DNA from: Pelecanus crispus
Taxonomy: Eukaryota > Chordata > Aves > Pelecaniformes > Pelecanidae
Direction: 5' to 3'
NCBI RefSeq assembly: GCF_030463565.1
Contig: NC_134656.1
Location: 4,140,501 to 4,204,500 of the forward strand
Length of the DNA stretch: 64,000 nt
Under the pieces are notes generated by a model. It did no database searches and was not told where the DNA came from. It saw only the letters and a list, made by a program, of their open reading frames with translations. This document shows positions 9,201 through 18,800 of the stretch, in pieces (positions within the stretch are counted from its first letter, which is position 1; each line of letters begins with the position of its first letter). Position numbers and translations under genes: made by a program.

Positions 9201-10809
9201 CCCCGCAGTGCCTCTGGCCTCATCTTCCACATCAGCACGAGGAGCAGCCACCATCTCCTGCTGTACATGGAGGAGACAAAGGTAGTGGGAGCGTGGCTTC
9301 CCCACAGGTTTTCAGAAGCAGCGGCCATCTCCTGCCCATCACGCTCAGCTCACTGGGCTCTAACGCGTTTGTCTCACACACCAGGTCACTGTGAGAGCGA
9401 ACGCTGGGGCTGACGAGTTCTCCACATCGGTGACATGCCCATCTCTCTGCGACGGGCAGTGGCACACCATCACAGGTGAGGTGACAGCCAGCACTTGGCT
9501 CTGGGACGCTGCTCTGCTCCTGCTGCTGAGCCCACATCTCCTGGGGGGGGAGCCTGGGGCCCTTCCTTGGGTATTTAAATCCCAGCTCCCACCTGTATGC
9601 ACTTAACTTGGGAGATTGTAGCTGCTATTAAGTCATTTCCTAATTAAGAGTCCTTGCTGATCCTGTTCCTGCTGTCAGATCTGGGGGGCAGGACAGACGG
9701 GGTGTTTCCCTGGGTCACGGAGCAGCTGGCGAGGCCGGGGGTGCCCCACGGTCCTGCTGGGCCAGTCCTGAGTCCTGGCCTCGGCTCCAGCCAGGGCTGT
9801 CCCAAAAGCGAAAGCCCGACTTGCGCAGATTGTGTCCAAAGGGCTCAAAGCCCACAGCTGGGACGAGGGGTTTGCAGGATTCACACTTGTACGGGCAAAA
9901 CTTGGCCTTTAACGTATTTGCCATTGAGCAAGTGCTGTGGTTTTGCATCAAGCCCTGTCTGGGGTGGGAGTCACAGCCACAGCCCCCGTCTCAGCGCAGC
10001 TCTGTTTTAAGCCTTCATCTTGCTCGACCCAGCACTGGGTAGGAGCCGTCATGGGCTCCTGGCACATTTTCAGCTTCAGGACCTCTCCCCGTCCGTAGCT
10101 GGAGCCAGTCTGAGCTGATCCCCTTAACGCCTGGCGTGTGCTGTCCCACCCCGCTGGGGGAGCGCAGCCCTCCTCACTAGGCCAAGACACGGTGCTTTGT
10201 GGGTGGCTGCTGTGGCCGAAGGACAGATTTTGGGGGAGGCTCTCCAAACTCTGGGCATTTCCCCCGAGCCAGGCCAGGCCCTCTGACGCTCCCAGTTTTG
10301 CTCTGCGCCAGCACTGGTCTGTGCTGGAGGGCAGAGGTGGCCTTGCTCTCCAGCTGAGGAAGCAGCACTGACTCTTGTTTTCTTTTGAAGTCGCCAAATG
10401 GAAAACCACAATTCGGGTGGCTGTGGACACAGAAGGCAGCTACACAGCGGGACCCAGCCAGGCTCCTGCACCCAGCGCAAGGGCGACCTTCTACGTGGGA
10501 GGGCTGCCGGGTGAGTTGGGAAAGGCATGCTCCGGAACGAAATCCCCCACCGTCAAGAGCGATACTGTTCCAGGTGCGAGGTAGAGGGACTTAATCCCCT
10601 GCCCTCTTGTTATAACGCCAGGCTAATGCTTGCCTTTACTTGTTCCTTGTGCAGAGACGGACAAGGCCAGCACAGCATCACCGTTACCTCCCCTCCCGCA
10701 TTACGTGGGCTGTATAAGGAACCTGGTGATTAACCAGAGCCACGTGGACCTGCCACGAGCCGGGACTGTCAGGGGCTCCGTTGGCCTTAAGGGTTGCCCC
10801 GTGCTGTAA
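101..10809 (+). CDS. LAMA5: Laminin subunit alpha-5, 3' part (28 exons, gene truncated at window start)
   Basis: This is the C-terminal part of the laminin alpha-5 chain, a secreted basement-membrane protein that pairs with beta and gamma chains through a coiled coil and binds integrins and dystroglycan through its LG domains. Exons run 101-297, 391-507, 585-739, 968-1109, 1416-1515, 1600-1713, 1834-2013, 2408-2550, 2791-2976, 3272-3408, 4260-4413, 4559-4692, 4817-4979, 5484-5615, 5820-5971, 6364-6496, 6765-6905, 7129-7259, 7342-7509, 7606-7738, 7873-8030, 8125-8311, 8610-8762, 8884-9043, 9151-9281, 9385-9475, 10391-10510 and 10655-10809. They total 4067 nt: two bases of a split codon, 1354 codons and TAA. 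Frame holds at every junction. Domains: coiled coil to about 2550, LG1 2791-4692, LG2 4817-6496, LG3 6765-7509, a linker over 7606-7900, LG4 to about 9000, LG5 to the stop. Alpha-5, rather than another alpha chain, is called from the sequence and from the ADRM1/OSBPL2 neighbours. Confidence 0.96.
391..507 (+). CDS. LAMA5: LAMA5 coding exon, coiled coil
   Basis: Acceptor tgtgtctag, donor GAG|gtgagt, phase 0 at both ends. It encodes [20 protein letters not shown] and continues heptads to AKE. Confidence 0.92.
585..739 (+). CDS. LAMA5: LAMA5 coding exon, coiled coil
   Basis: Acceptor tccttgcag, donor CCAG|gtgagg. It encodes [19 protein letters not shown] through ELARNLS and leaves two bases of a serine codon. 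Confidence 0.93.
968..1109 (+). CDS. LAMA5: LAMA5 coding exon, coiled coil
   Basis: Acceptor ccaacacag, donor ATG|gtatgt. The peptide [20 protein letters not shown] is typical laminin alpha domain I; the exon ends in phase 0. Confidence 0.93.
1416..1515 (+). CDS. LAMA5: LAMA5 coding exon, coiled coil
   Basis: Acceptor gttttgcag, donor GGGG|gtgaga. It encodes [20 protein letters not shown] and ends one base into a codon. Confidence 0.92.
1600..1713 (+). CDS. LAMA5: LAMA5 coding exon, coiled coil
   Basis: Acceptor taattgcag, donor CAAG|gtttgt. It encodes [20 protein letters not shown] and joins the exons before and after in frame. Confidence 0.92.
1834..2013 (+). CDS. LAMA5: LAMA5 coding exon, coiled coil
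   Basis: Acceptor ctttccag, donor TCTG|gtgagt. It encodes [20 protein letters not shown] and on to AVQDARKS. The following 394-bp intron holds nothing I recognise. Confidence 0.93.
2408..2550 (+). CDS. LAMA5: LAMA5 coding exon, end of coiled coil
   Basis: Acceptor accccag, donor AAG|gtaggt. It encodes [20 protein letters not shown] to [13 protein letters not shown], the end of domain I before LG1. Confidence 0.94.
2791..2976 (+). CDS. LAMA5: LAMA5 coding exon, start of LG1
   Basis: Acceptor ccctccag, donor GAG|gtgaga, phase 0 both sides. [18 protein letters not shown] opens LG1; a basic RSRQRRQDG stretch follows and LYLGSRE ends the exon. Confidence 0.94.
3272..3408 (+). CDS. LAMA5: LAMA5 coding exon, LG1
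   Basis: Acceptor tgcattcag, donor ACAG|gtagga. It encodes [20 protein letters not shown], a beta-strand pattern of LG domains, ending in phase 2. Confidence 0.94.
3552..3960 (-). mobile_element. Truncated CR1 LINE with chimeric 3' end, copy 1
   Basis: Read on the minus strand this is the 3' portion of a chicken-repeat-1 LINE: a reverse-transcriptase tail region (3800-3958), then a second tail ending in repeated ATTCTATGATT units at 3552-3570. Between two tail-like pieces lies an unrelated segment of about 80 bp (3650-3730, containing ctggcttggtggctggatta). The 5' end is truncated, as usual for CR1. It sits in a LAMA5 intron, antisense to the gene, and has no intact reading frame. Confidence 0.88.
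4260..4413 (+). CDS. LAMA5: LAMA5 coding exon, LG1
   Basis: Acceptor ctgttgcag, donor CACG|gtgaga. It encodes [20 protein letters not shown] and the LG signature [14 protein letters not shown]. Confidence 0.95.
4559..4692 (+). CDS. LAMA5: LAMA5 coding exon, end of LG1
   Basis: Acceptor cattcccag, donor CAAG|gtaggg. It encodes [20 protein letters not shown] and a cysteine pair spaced as at LG domain ends (RGCLEL and EKPCAR). Confidence 0.95.
4817..4979 (+). CDS. LAMA5: LAMA5 coding exon, start of LG2, with a GC donor
   Basis: Acceptor gtggctcag; the exon ends ENQ at 4979 and is followed by gcaggt, not gt. Only this donor keeps frame with the next exon (GQFLCLAI). It encodes [20 protein letters not shown] of LG2. 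Confidence 0.92.
4980..5483 (+). other. GC-AG intron of LAMA5
   Basis: The 504-bp intron starts gcaggt and ends ctcctccag. The nearest GT (4984) would add four bases and break the LG2 frame. Nothing else is recognised inside. Confidence 0.85.
5484..5615 (+). CDS. LAMA5: LAMA5 coding exon, LG2
   Basis: Acceptor cctcctccag, donor GCG|gtaagg. It encodes [20 protein letters not shown]; the later NSSS is a potential N-glycosylation site. Confidence 0.94.
5820..5971 (+). CDS. LAMA5: LAMA5 coding exon, LG2
   Basis: Acceptor tgtctccag, donor CCAG|gtgggt. It encodes [20 protein letters not shown] and the LG strand [14 protein letters not shown]. Confidence 0.94.
6364..6496 (+). CDS. LAMA5: LAMA5 coding exon, end of LG2
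   Basis: Acceptor tctcctgcag, donor CTG|gtaagc. It encodes [20 protein letters not shown] and [10 protein letters not shown], whose two cysteines close LG2. Confidence 0.94.
6765..6905 (+). CDS. LAMA5: LAMA5 coding exon, start of LG3
   Basis: Acceptor tcccttgcag, donor CAG|gtgagc. It encodes [20 protein letters not shown] and [19 protein letters not shown]. Confidence 0.94.
7129..7259 (+). CDS. LAMA5: LAMA5 coding exon, LG3
   Basis: Acceptor tttccgcag, donor GTGG|gtacgt. It encodes [20 protein letters not shown] and [11 protein letters not shown]. Confidence 0.94.
7342..7509 (+). CDS. LAMA5: LAMA5 coding exon, LG3
   Basis: Acceptor atcccccgcag, donor AGCG|gtgagc. It encodes [12 protein letters not shown], a basic [10 protein letters not shown] insert, and [14 protein letters not shown] at the end of LG3. 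Confidence 0.94.
7606..7738 (+). CDS. LAMA5: LAMA5 coding exon, LG3-LG4 linker
   Basis: Acceptor catgcatag, donor AAG|gtacca. It encodes [20 protein letters not shown] (NVT is a glycosylation sequon), then a basic KKDRRKPK. The linker of alpha chains is where proteolytic processing of LG4-5 is known to occur. Confidence 0.93.
7873..8030 (+). CDS. LAMA5: LAMA5 coding exon, linker and start of LG4
   Basis: Acceptor cttgcgtag, donor GGAG|gtgagg. It encodes basic [14 protein letters not shown], then [20 protein letters not shown], the start of LG4. Confidence 0.93.
8125..8311 (+). CDS. LAMA5: LAMA5 coding exon, LG4
   Basis: Acceptor gtccctgcag, donor CACG|gtgagc. It encodes [20 protein letters not shown] and ends in DGQWHT, a conserved LG strand. 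Confidence 0.95.
8610..8762 (+). CDS. LAMA5: LAMA5 coding exon, LG4
   Basis: Acceptor gtccttgcag, donor ACCG|gtaagg, phase 0. It encodes [20 protein letters not shown] and [18 protein letters not shown]. Confidence 0.95.
8884..9043 (+). CDS. LAMA5: LAMA5 coding exon, end of LG4 and start of LG5
   Basis: Acceptor ctccacag, donor CTAG|gtaccc. It encodes [20 protein letters not shown] and [19 protein letters not shown]. Confidence 0.95.
9151..9281 (+). CDS. LAMA5: LAMA5 coding exon, LG5
   Basis: Acceptor tctcttccag, donor AAAG|gtagtg. It encodes [20 protein letters not shown] and [11 protein letters not shown]. Confidence 0.94.
9385..9475 (+). CDS. LAMA5: LAMA5 coding exon, LG5
   Basis: Acceptor cacaccag, donor ACAG|gtgagg. 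It encodes [20 protein letters not shown] and CDGQWHTIT. Confidence 0.94.
9476..10390 (+). other. LAMA5 intron between LG5 exons, 915 bp
   Basis: This is the longest LAMA5 intron in the window. I see no repeat family, RNA gene or extra exon. Open frames across it lack splice sites that would keep the LG5 frame. Confidence 0.6.
10391..10510 (+). CDS. LAMA5: LAMA5 coding exon, LG5
   Basis: Acceptor cttttgaag, donor CCGG|gtgagt. It encodes [20 protein letters not shown] and ATFYVGGLP. Confidence 0.93.
10655..10809 (+). CDS. LAMA5: LAMA5 terminal coding exon, end of LG5
   Basis: Acceptor cttgtgcag. It encodes [20 protein letters not shown] and ends GLKGCPVL with TAA at 10807-10809, the usual alpha-5 type C-terminus. 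Confidence 0.95.
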
Positions 10810-11317
10810 GTAAGTCTAGCTCCGTGTACAGCCTGACCGACAAATGCGCTGCTCCCTGGGCCCCAGGCGTCACCTACTCGCTAGCATTAACCGTGGTCAA
10901 ACACACTTGATCTGCAGCGACTGCGGGCGCAAGTCTGGGGCCAAAAACCAGAGGAGGGGCCACGAATCCATGGGGCAGGAGGCAGGGGAGGAAGTAGGGG
11001 AGAAGGGGGCACTTTTGGGACATCTTTCACAAATATAACCAAAAAAGTTGGAGCGGGATGTGGAGCCAGGTCTGAGGCCTTCCCCGGTGGTCAAGCATCT
11101 GCAACAGGATTCATGGTGCCAGGTGGCTCGTGGTAGGAGCGACTGTCCTCTACAGAGCGTGAGCTGACGCGCACAGCAGCTGTGCATCGTTGTCCTAAAT
11201 TCTCTTCCCTTTACCCCACACTTACAACGCACATAGATTTAGTTCACGGAACACTTGAGGCTATTAATAACAGTCAGACTGCCTTCTGCTAAAGGCTGTA
11301 GGCAGTTTCTGGTTTAT

Positions 11318-11323
11318 AATAAA
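11318..11323 (+). terminator. LAMA5: Possible proximal poly(A) signal of LAMA5
   Basis: AATAAA lies about 510 bases after the stop codon. It could produce a short 3' UTR; only sequence supports it. Confidence 0.4.
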
Positions 11324-12068
11324 TGCAATTAGGACAAACGGGATTAATTCCGTCACTTTTGTGTTTTTATAAGCAAGGATGCATTTAACCTCCCCCCAAG
11401 GGCAGTCTCAGTTCACCTGCCACCGCTACGCTGAGAGCTCTGCAACGGGGAACTTGGACAAAATTCTGTTCACAGAATTAGCATCATCTTATCAGATTAA
11501 TTTATAAGAATCAAAAAAAAAAAAGGAACAAAATAGGCTGGGAGAACTACTGAGGGAAAGCAGAAAAGACACACTCTGACTCTCTGCAGTTGCATTCAGC
11601 GCTGGTAGATGAAGTGGCAGAAGTCATGTTGAGTGAAGCAAGGAACTTGCTTGAAAGGGAATAAAGAAAGGTTCCCCCCGAGTCCGGCTGGGCGCGAGGC
11701 ATCACGGCCCTCGCCCGCCCTGCCAGCAGTTGCCTTCTCCTGCTCAGCCTCGCTCCGCCTCCCGTAGTGCAGTCTTCACTTGAAACAAAAACCTTTTTCT
11801 CCCAAGACACCTAGTTCACTTGTGCACTTACACGTCATATATATATTTGTGTGTGTGTATATATATATTTAGCCACTTGGGTACAAAATCTTGCTTCTGA
11901 AATGGACTTATAACTTATATCATTATATCATGGGGTTTTTTTTATGAGGGGTAAATATTGTAAAATGGGTTTTTAACTTGTGCATCTTAAACGTGTAATT
12001 ACAACCGGTTTTTAAGTTGTAGTATTAAAAATGGTCTTTGTAAATCACTGGTACATACTTTGGAGTCG

Positions 12069-12074
12069 AATAAA
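12069..12074 (+). terminator. LAMA5: Poly(A) signal of LAMA5
   Basis: AATAAA lies in an AT-rich context and is followed by tttcacttt about 20 bases downstream. It is the last plus-strand signal before the convergent ADRM1 3' end. Confidence 0.75.
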
Positions 12075-12090
12075 GTTTTACATTACTCTC

Positions 12091-12585
12091 TTTCACTTTA
12101 CTGGTGAAGAGCAACTATGAGGCTGATGTAGAACTGGAAGAGGAATAATCACCTCAGGAAGTGGCACGGTAGGAACATTACAGCTGTATTTGCCACAAGC
12201 AGCTCCCTCCTCGCGCGGCAGCTGCGGTGGCAGCGCGCTGGTGTTCACGAAGGCGCCAAGGCGACCCTCCTCGCATTCGGAGGTGAAGTCCTGCACCCAG
12301 GACAGGACCAGCCTTGCAGCAGTACACGCGGGACAAGGACTGGGTGAGCTGGCAGCCCTGCAGAGCACAACCTGGCGGGCCCAAAACTGGATGGCAGTCA
12401 GCAACGTGCCCTCGACAGGCTCCTTACTCGTGTAACCACGGGGCTCAGCCCCTCTTAGCACAAGGGAATCAGAAGAATTAGTCTAGCCTGACGTCAAAAG
12501 CATCCAAACTGAACAGTAAGCAGCTCCACTGAAAAGGAAGAGCAAGTATTGCTTTGGGTGTGCATGTTAAACAGACTGAGAAAGA
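12091..12585. other. Gap between convergent LAMA5 and ADRM1
   Basis: About 500 bp separates the two mRNA ends. The part at 12180-12460 is GC-rich, with an open frame on the minus strand of 122 codons (12093-12461) that I cannot assign. No repeat is recognised. Confidence 0.5.
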
Positions 12586-12611
12586 ACAGTATGGCAGATA
12601 AAGAAAACTCC

Positions 12612-12617
12612 TTTATT
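12612..12617 (-). terminator. ADRM1: Poly(A) signal of ADRM1
   Basis: TTTATT on the plus strand reads AATAAA on the minus strand, 94 bases past the stop codon. The short 3' UTR ends near 12590. Confidence 0.8.
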
Positions 12618-12710
12618 TGTAGATTTATATAAGCATAATATGAAGTTAGTAATCCTACTGCAGTTGCTTAAGTTAGTATCTAGGAATATCTGTAAGGAAG
12701 AGCAAATAAT

Positions 12711-12817
12711 TTAATCTAAACTCATATCTTCCTCTTCATCTTTCTTGTCCTTAGAGTCTCCTTCCTTTTGGTCTGACTTGACACTGTTCTGCATTGCTTT
12801 GGCAAACGCTTCTACAT
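12711..12817 (-). CDS. ADRM1: ADRM1 exon 10, DEUBAD end and acidic tail
   Basis: Acceptor aacttctag. It encodes [20 protein letters not shown], then a Lys/Asp/Glu tail ending [11 protein letters not shown] lies at 12711-12713. Confidence 0.96.
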
Positions 12818-15800
12818 CTAGAAGTTAAACACATTGGTTATTTAACTTTGCGCTGTCTGGGACAGAGTTCACTGTCCACATGAAGTTACGCTTCATTACT
12901 TGGAAAGTAAACAGTTGCTTTAATAAGAAACTTAGCAGGGAAGAAAGTTTTAACACTCATTCAATATATAACACGCACTTGGATCTCTCTGACGTAGCCA
13001 GCATTTTCTGCTCTTTAACTCTGTGCACAGGCAGCCTAAAACCAGAATTACTTCAGTCACAGAATGGATTCTAAAAGCTCATCAGGGAAAACTGATATCC
13101 CCCCCCCCGCCCTGGTGCTACAGGCCCCTACTGTGTTCACTGATTTCAGATGAATCGTTAAAGACTCCCACAAAAAGGGGCACTGCTGAACAAGGTGACT
13201 GTGACATCTCCAGAGCCTTTTGCATCTCTAGCAAGAAAACAAGGCCAAGGCTGCTCAGCACTTCTCTTTGCAGAACCCTGACCTCTCTAAACGCATGTCT
13301 GCCATCACGCTGTGTCTGCTGGGGAACACCTGAGCCCCTCGCCTTGTCATTGTAAAAAAAAAAAAAAACAAAACAACAACAACAGTGCAAGAGTCCACTT
13401 CTGACAGTTACTCAGCAGCTAATCATTACATTCCACATTCAAGGGCTGTGTGCAGTGCAAAAACCAAAAAAACCCACCAACACCACCCCCCAAAAAAAAC
13501 CCCACCAAAAACCCCAAACCACTTCATCATGTTCCCAGCAGCACCAATACTCACCTCCTTTATTTGCTGCATCTACTGCCTCTGCGGGTAAGCCAAACTG
13601 ACTCATTAGTGGGCCAAGCTGTCCTGAAGCTAAGGCAGCACTGAACATGCTCAATGCCTGTGAATTGGAGTCGACAGCGTCAAAAAAAGTTTGCATCGTG
13701 TTTCTCCAGCATCAGGCGGCTACTGCGTGATACCCGTGTGAGGAGCGCGGTCCCGTTACGGCATGGGGACCGTACGGCCGGCCTGGGAGCAGCCGCTCTC
13801 CTTTATGAGCTCCCGCACTGTGGTGGGCTTCAAAATGCGGCTATGCCACAGGCTCTGTGCCGATTATCGGGACCAGCAGCTGCTCTTAAGCGGCCAGATG
13901 CCAGTCAGCACAAACTGATAAGCCCCGCTAGACCGAGCAATGCGCCAAACCACAGCAACATCACCTCCAGTCACTTTAGTGCATGGACAACTTAAACTTT
14001 TATCTAGATGCAGATACTCTTATCAAATCACCAATTAAAGACACCCCTCGTTTCCAAGTCTTGTCTGCACAAAAGAGGTGCCATAGTTAAAACTAAAGGC
14101 AGTTGGCTTAGCCACCGCAATTTTGCAAATTAACACGTTTCAATCCATCAGTGTAACTCATTCAAATTGGCCTGTAACACACCGGCTTTAGTCACACAGA
14201 CAGTTCTGGAGTTGAGTACTAGCAGTCCAAGAGGAACAAGGGATGCAGCGCTGTAAACATCAGCATCTCTTCAGTCACTTGAAAGGAACTTTAAGATGAC
14301 CACTGACAAGCCACTCTTTGACAGGGAATACTGAATTTGCTACTACTCCTGTCATTTGCCAGAGAGCATTAATAAAGAGAAAGGTAAAGCCCAATTCCAA
14401 TTTAAAAAAAAAAAAAAAAAAAAAAGTAAAACATTCTGATCTGCCCCTGGATGACCGCAGGAAGAACTAGTGCTCCATTAAATCATGTCCCTCCTCCTTT
14501 CCACTTCTACAGAGCAATTTCCTACTCTGAAGAGTGTCAGGAACCTGAAAAAAGCAGGGCAAGGTGAAGCAGGGTGCAGGGGGGAGGAGGGAAGGGAGCT
14601 GCACTGCCCGCGACAGCCTGGCATCTACCTGCTGAAACTGAGGAGACGTCAGGGTATTCTGAATCTCTTCTGCAGTCTGCGGCAGAGATTCCCCTGAGGG
14701 AAGGTAAGGCATCAACCGTTCTTGAACTTCAGCGTTGGCCAGGATGGGAGCCATTATCTCGGGAGTCAGAACAGTTGCCAGGTCAACTAGGAAGGAAAAA
14801 AATGTCTGGCTGTTAGACTATGCACAAAACGCCTCGTTTTTGTTGTGCTAACCAAATATCTAGTCAGAGGAGTACTGAAACATAGCTAGCACACTGCTAG
14901 CATCCTTTCTCCCTCTCTCTGTTTTGGAGTGAGAATTAAGACTCTCGAAGCAGCCAAGAACAGTACTCAAATGAAAAAAAAGAACCAAAAAAAAAAGAAA
15001 ACGTAAGAGACCTTTCAAACCAGTTTGGAACAGGATAGGACAGTAAAACAGCTCCAAAGGACTCCTGGATCCAACAGCTGCCTGGTCAGAACACCGTTAC
15101 CTTGCTGTCCTCCTGCTCCAGATGGCACATTCATAGTGGCTAAAATGTTCTGAAGGTCACTCAATTGAATGGGCTGGGTTGGGCTCGTGGCTGAGCTGGT
15201 TCCATTACCCGAACTCGGTACGGGGCTTGGACTGGTCACAGACGCAGCCGCAGGAACGGACGGGGCAGGCGTTACACGGGTAGAAGAAGTCGTGGAAGAT
15301 GGCGTCACAGCAGCTGACTGGCTGCGAGAGCTGGAGAAGATAATCAGTATAATACCCTGCAAAAATCAGCTTTGCCTTTTGTGTTTTGAAAAGCTTCTTG
15401 TCAAGCCCTTACAACACAAAGGGCTCCTACCGGCATTCTAGAGAGGTAATAAGCAGTCTTAATTCCCATCATATTTCCTGTTCAGTAGGCCAGGATTCCT
15501 CCCACAGAAGTGGCCACTTTACGTTACAAAAATACTACGAACCCAGACCAGACAGGCTCCTACCTCGATGATGAGCTGCTTGTCGGGGGTCCCCCACTTC
15601 CAAGCAGACTGGCCAGCCCAGGACCCGTCAGCGCACCCAGCCCACCTTCCATAAACATAAAAGAAGAACAGGTTTAGAAATTCGTGTCTTTGGGTTTTTT
15701 GCACCTCTCTGCTCTAGAGAGGTCACTCTTGTACCTGAAAGGTTTTATTTGCTAAAATAAAGGAGGAGGGGGTGAAAGAGCCCAGACCACCCCCCCACCC

Positions 15801-18800
15801 CTTTCTGTAAATGAACACCTCTCATTTTCTGATCTTGCATCCCTATTAGAAAACTGCCTTAGAGAGTTGCCCGTTTTAGAAATTACTCAATTTCTAGATG
15901 TACACAAGGATAAAATTACTTCGGTTTGTGCCATATATACATGATCATCGTAACAGAGCCCTCTCCTCTTATCTACTGGTTCCCAAAAACCCAACTTTTC
16001 TCTAAAGCCAAGGCCCTCAGCAGAAGATTACAGAGGCAGCCTTTCAGTCACCACCACTGTCTCCCCATACACGTGGGTTTTGCAGCTTCAAAACTAACAC
16101 AGAGATGCAGCAGCAGAGTCAGCCGAGTCCTTAAACACTTCGTAGGCAGAGCAAAGGAAGGACAACCCCACGCACAAAGCGCTCCCAGTAGAGCAGCGAT
16201 CAGGAAACACAGCGGGAAACCAACACTCGGCCTTTGAGCCAACTGCCCTACGCAAAAGAAACCAGAATCTGCCTCCTTCATCCACACATCCCAACTACCA
16301 AGGACTTAGCGCAGCGTCAGGAACATCAGCTAAAAAGAGCTGGGGAAAGGCCTGGCTTCCAGGTCCACTGGGGCTGTCAGTGACCGACTGTCCCCCTACA
16401 TTTCCTTTGAGCCACATCAGCCAAACGCCCCGTTGACCACACGCTTCCCATCCTGTGGTTTCTTGTTCCACGTCTAATTAGATACGTGTCCCTACACAAG
16501 CACCTGCATTCGTCACCCACCTTTTGGGAACTATCAGCAAGCAGAGGACAGAAAGGCAGCGCTCCGTGAGCAAACCCATGATTAACTGAAGGTGCGGACC
16601 ACTGGAGGTCAGAGCGAGCACCAGCCACCAGCTCCTCCTTTGTACAGGACCCACTCCTACGGAACCATGCCCCTAACACTTACGTTCTCTACTCACAGAG
16701 CTTCCACAGCAGCAGGAACGGCAGGGTGCAGCTAACCAGGCCGTACCACACGCTATTCTCCTCAGTTTGTCCTTGCTAGAAAAGTTTACCCAGGAGCAAG
16801 AAAGCTCCTTTGCTGCCAGAGCTCTGCAATAGGGGCAGAGTCCCGAGAGAGATGCAAGCCAGATGCAAAAGAACAAGACGCTACAGGGGGAAGAGATCCG
16901 CACGGATTCACCACAACCACTGTCTGCCGAGGCAAGCAGATGGTTTTCTTTGCGTTACTGTAGTGAGCTTCATGTCAAGCTGTCTTACGGCTAGATGTAA
17001 AGGCAAAGAAAGAAGAGCTGCTGAGAAAAAGCATTGAGACGAAGAGGAAGACAGTCTCAGGAGTCACGTGAAGCTTCAAGAAGGAAGATCTTTTCCAAAC
17101 ACATCCTAAAAAGCCAGAATCTTCCAACACTAACATTAGATTTGCATCTGAACATCCCACCAACGTGAGATTTGCATCTGAAGCTAAAAAGACACGAGCT
17201 AGATCCACAAAAATGGACTTTGGAGCTTAATTAAGCACAGAACCCTAGTCACTGCCACCTGCTAAGCGTTACTTTGCCTACTTCCATTCAAGGGTCTGAC
17301 TTCTCAGGAGATGCTCTATTGGGCTTGGAGCGTGGATAATGTTAAGAACAGACCACAGCAGGGACTCCCAACGCACCTCTCATCCCCTTCCGAAAAACAG
17401 CACGGTGATTCAAGCTCTCCACGGTGTTGCCCAGGAGAGAAAGCCCTAACCTGAGCCTTACTCCTCTGACTAGAGCGCTGCGGGGTGGGTACGCTCCAGC
17501 CTTCCTCTTGAACTCTTTCTACTTTGCACACAAATGTTCACTGGATCAGAGACAACACGAGCAACTCCACAGCTCGGAAACCGGGACGTTCACCACGGAC
17601 AAGTCCCTGGTTTTCAGTCCCTGCTCCAGTGAATATTTAGGAGGAAGAGGAGGGGTGGAAAAAAAGGAGAGGAAAAAAACAGCAGAAGATTCAGCGGAGC
17701 AAGGAGCAGAACCGACGTTCCTTGCAGATCAAGCCCTAAGATGAGTGCCGCGTAGAATCTGGTACCCTCCGTTTCCTGCATCCTTTTTTTTGCCCCTTAG
17801 CCCATCTTTGAGGCAGGGCCTTGCTTTCTCACATGAAAGCAGCGCTATTCAAATCCATAGCACTACTTGAAAATATTGTCAGGTAAGATTTAACCTGGCA
17901 GGAGAAAATACCATTTTGGCATAAAGATATTAAAGCATTTTACCAAGTCCTCCTAAGCCCGTTGGTCCGATCAGCTGCATGAGCTGGTTATGGCTCATGT
18001 TTCCAAGAAGGCTTTGCAAGCCACCCTCACCTAAAAACAAAAACATTCTGAAACACAACATATTCACATAGGTTTTTTTTTCACAGCACTCCGGCTCAAA
18101 CAGCAGGAGATTAATTGGCATCACATTCTGTATGGAAAAAACAGTTTCAAGTGTTTACTGATTCATGATGCTCATAAAAGATAAATGCAACTTGGCTTCA
18201 TAAAGAGGTAAGACTCCAGAGAATCTGCTGGAAACAAAAGAGAGATTTCGTCTGGCAGTCTTAACTTTCAGCCTGCACCTATTACAACAGCACAGTTTAT
18301 TTTGCTAAAAGCACGTTTACGCTTCTGGTATTAACACTGTCCCCAACTCACCCTCCACAGTCATCAGGAATTTCTTCCTAGGGAACTGTAAGTGCTCATT
18401 CTAAAAATAAAATTCTAAAAAAGCCTCTCAGGTGAAGGAGCAGAGAATGGACTGTACCTCCTAGTGCCGAGAGCTCGTGGCCTCCGCTTGCATTTCCACC
18501 CAAAGCACCAGGCATTGGTGGATTGTTGAGATACTCGTTCACTTTACGGCAGTGTTCTTCATCCTTGTCTGTCTTCGGCTCCTGCAAGAAAGTTGTTCTT
18601 GGTACGAGGCAGACTGGAAGTATTTTGTTCCAAGACCTTTATTATTGGCTTCCCACAAACCTGCATCCAGAAGAAGAGTCGTTTTGATCCTGCCTTGAAC
18701 TTCAATACATACACACGGCCAGTAGTGCACTGAGGTACCCTCTTGAATTCACAGTCATCAGGAAAAATAATCAAGTCCTGGAAAACGCGGCAGTAGAAAC

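Larger units (their letters stand above)
10810..12090 (+). other. LAMA5: LAMA5 3' untranslated region
   Basis: After the TAA the sequence turns AT-rich, carries an alternating TA/TG tract at about 11837-11870, and reaches an AATAAA followed by a T/C-rich stretch. An earlier AATAAA at 11318-11323 could give a shorter form. The end at about 12090 is inferred, not observed. Confidence 0.75.

Noticed and set aside
11837-11870. TA/TG alternating tract as a possible regulatory hairpin
   Set aside because: It is a simple repeat in the LAMA5 3' UTR and no specific structure can be argued.
13658-13696. Upstream extension of ADRM1 exon 9 as [13 protein letters not shown]
   Set aside because: Exon 8 ends in phase 0 and joins [12 protein letters not shown] as in the known protein; the extra codons are intron before the acceptor.
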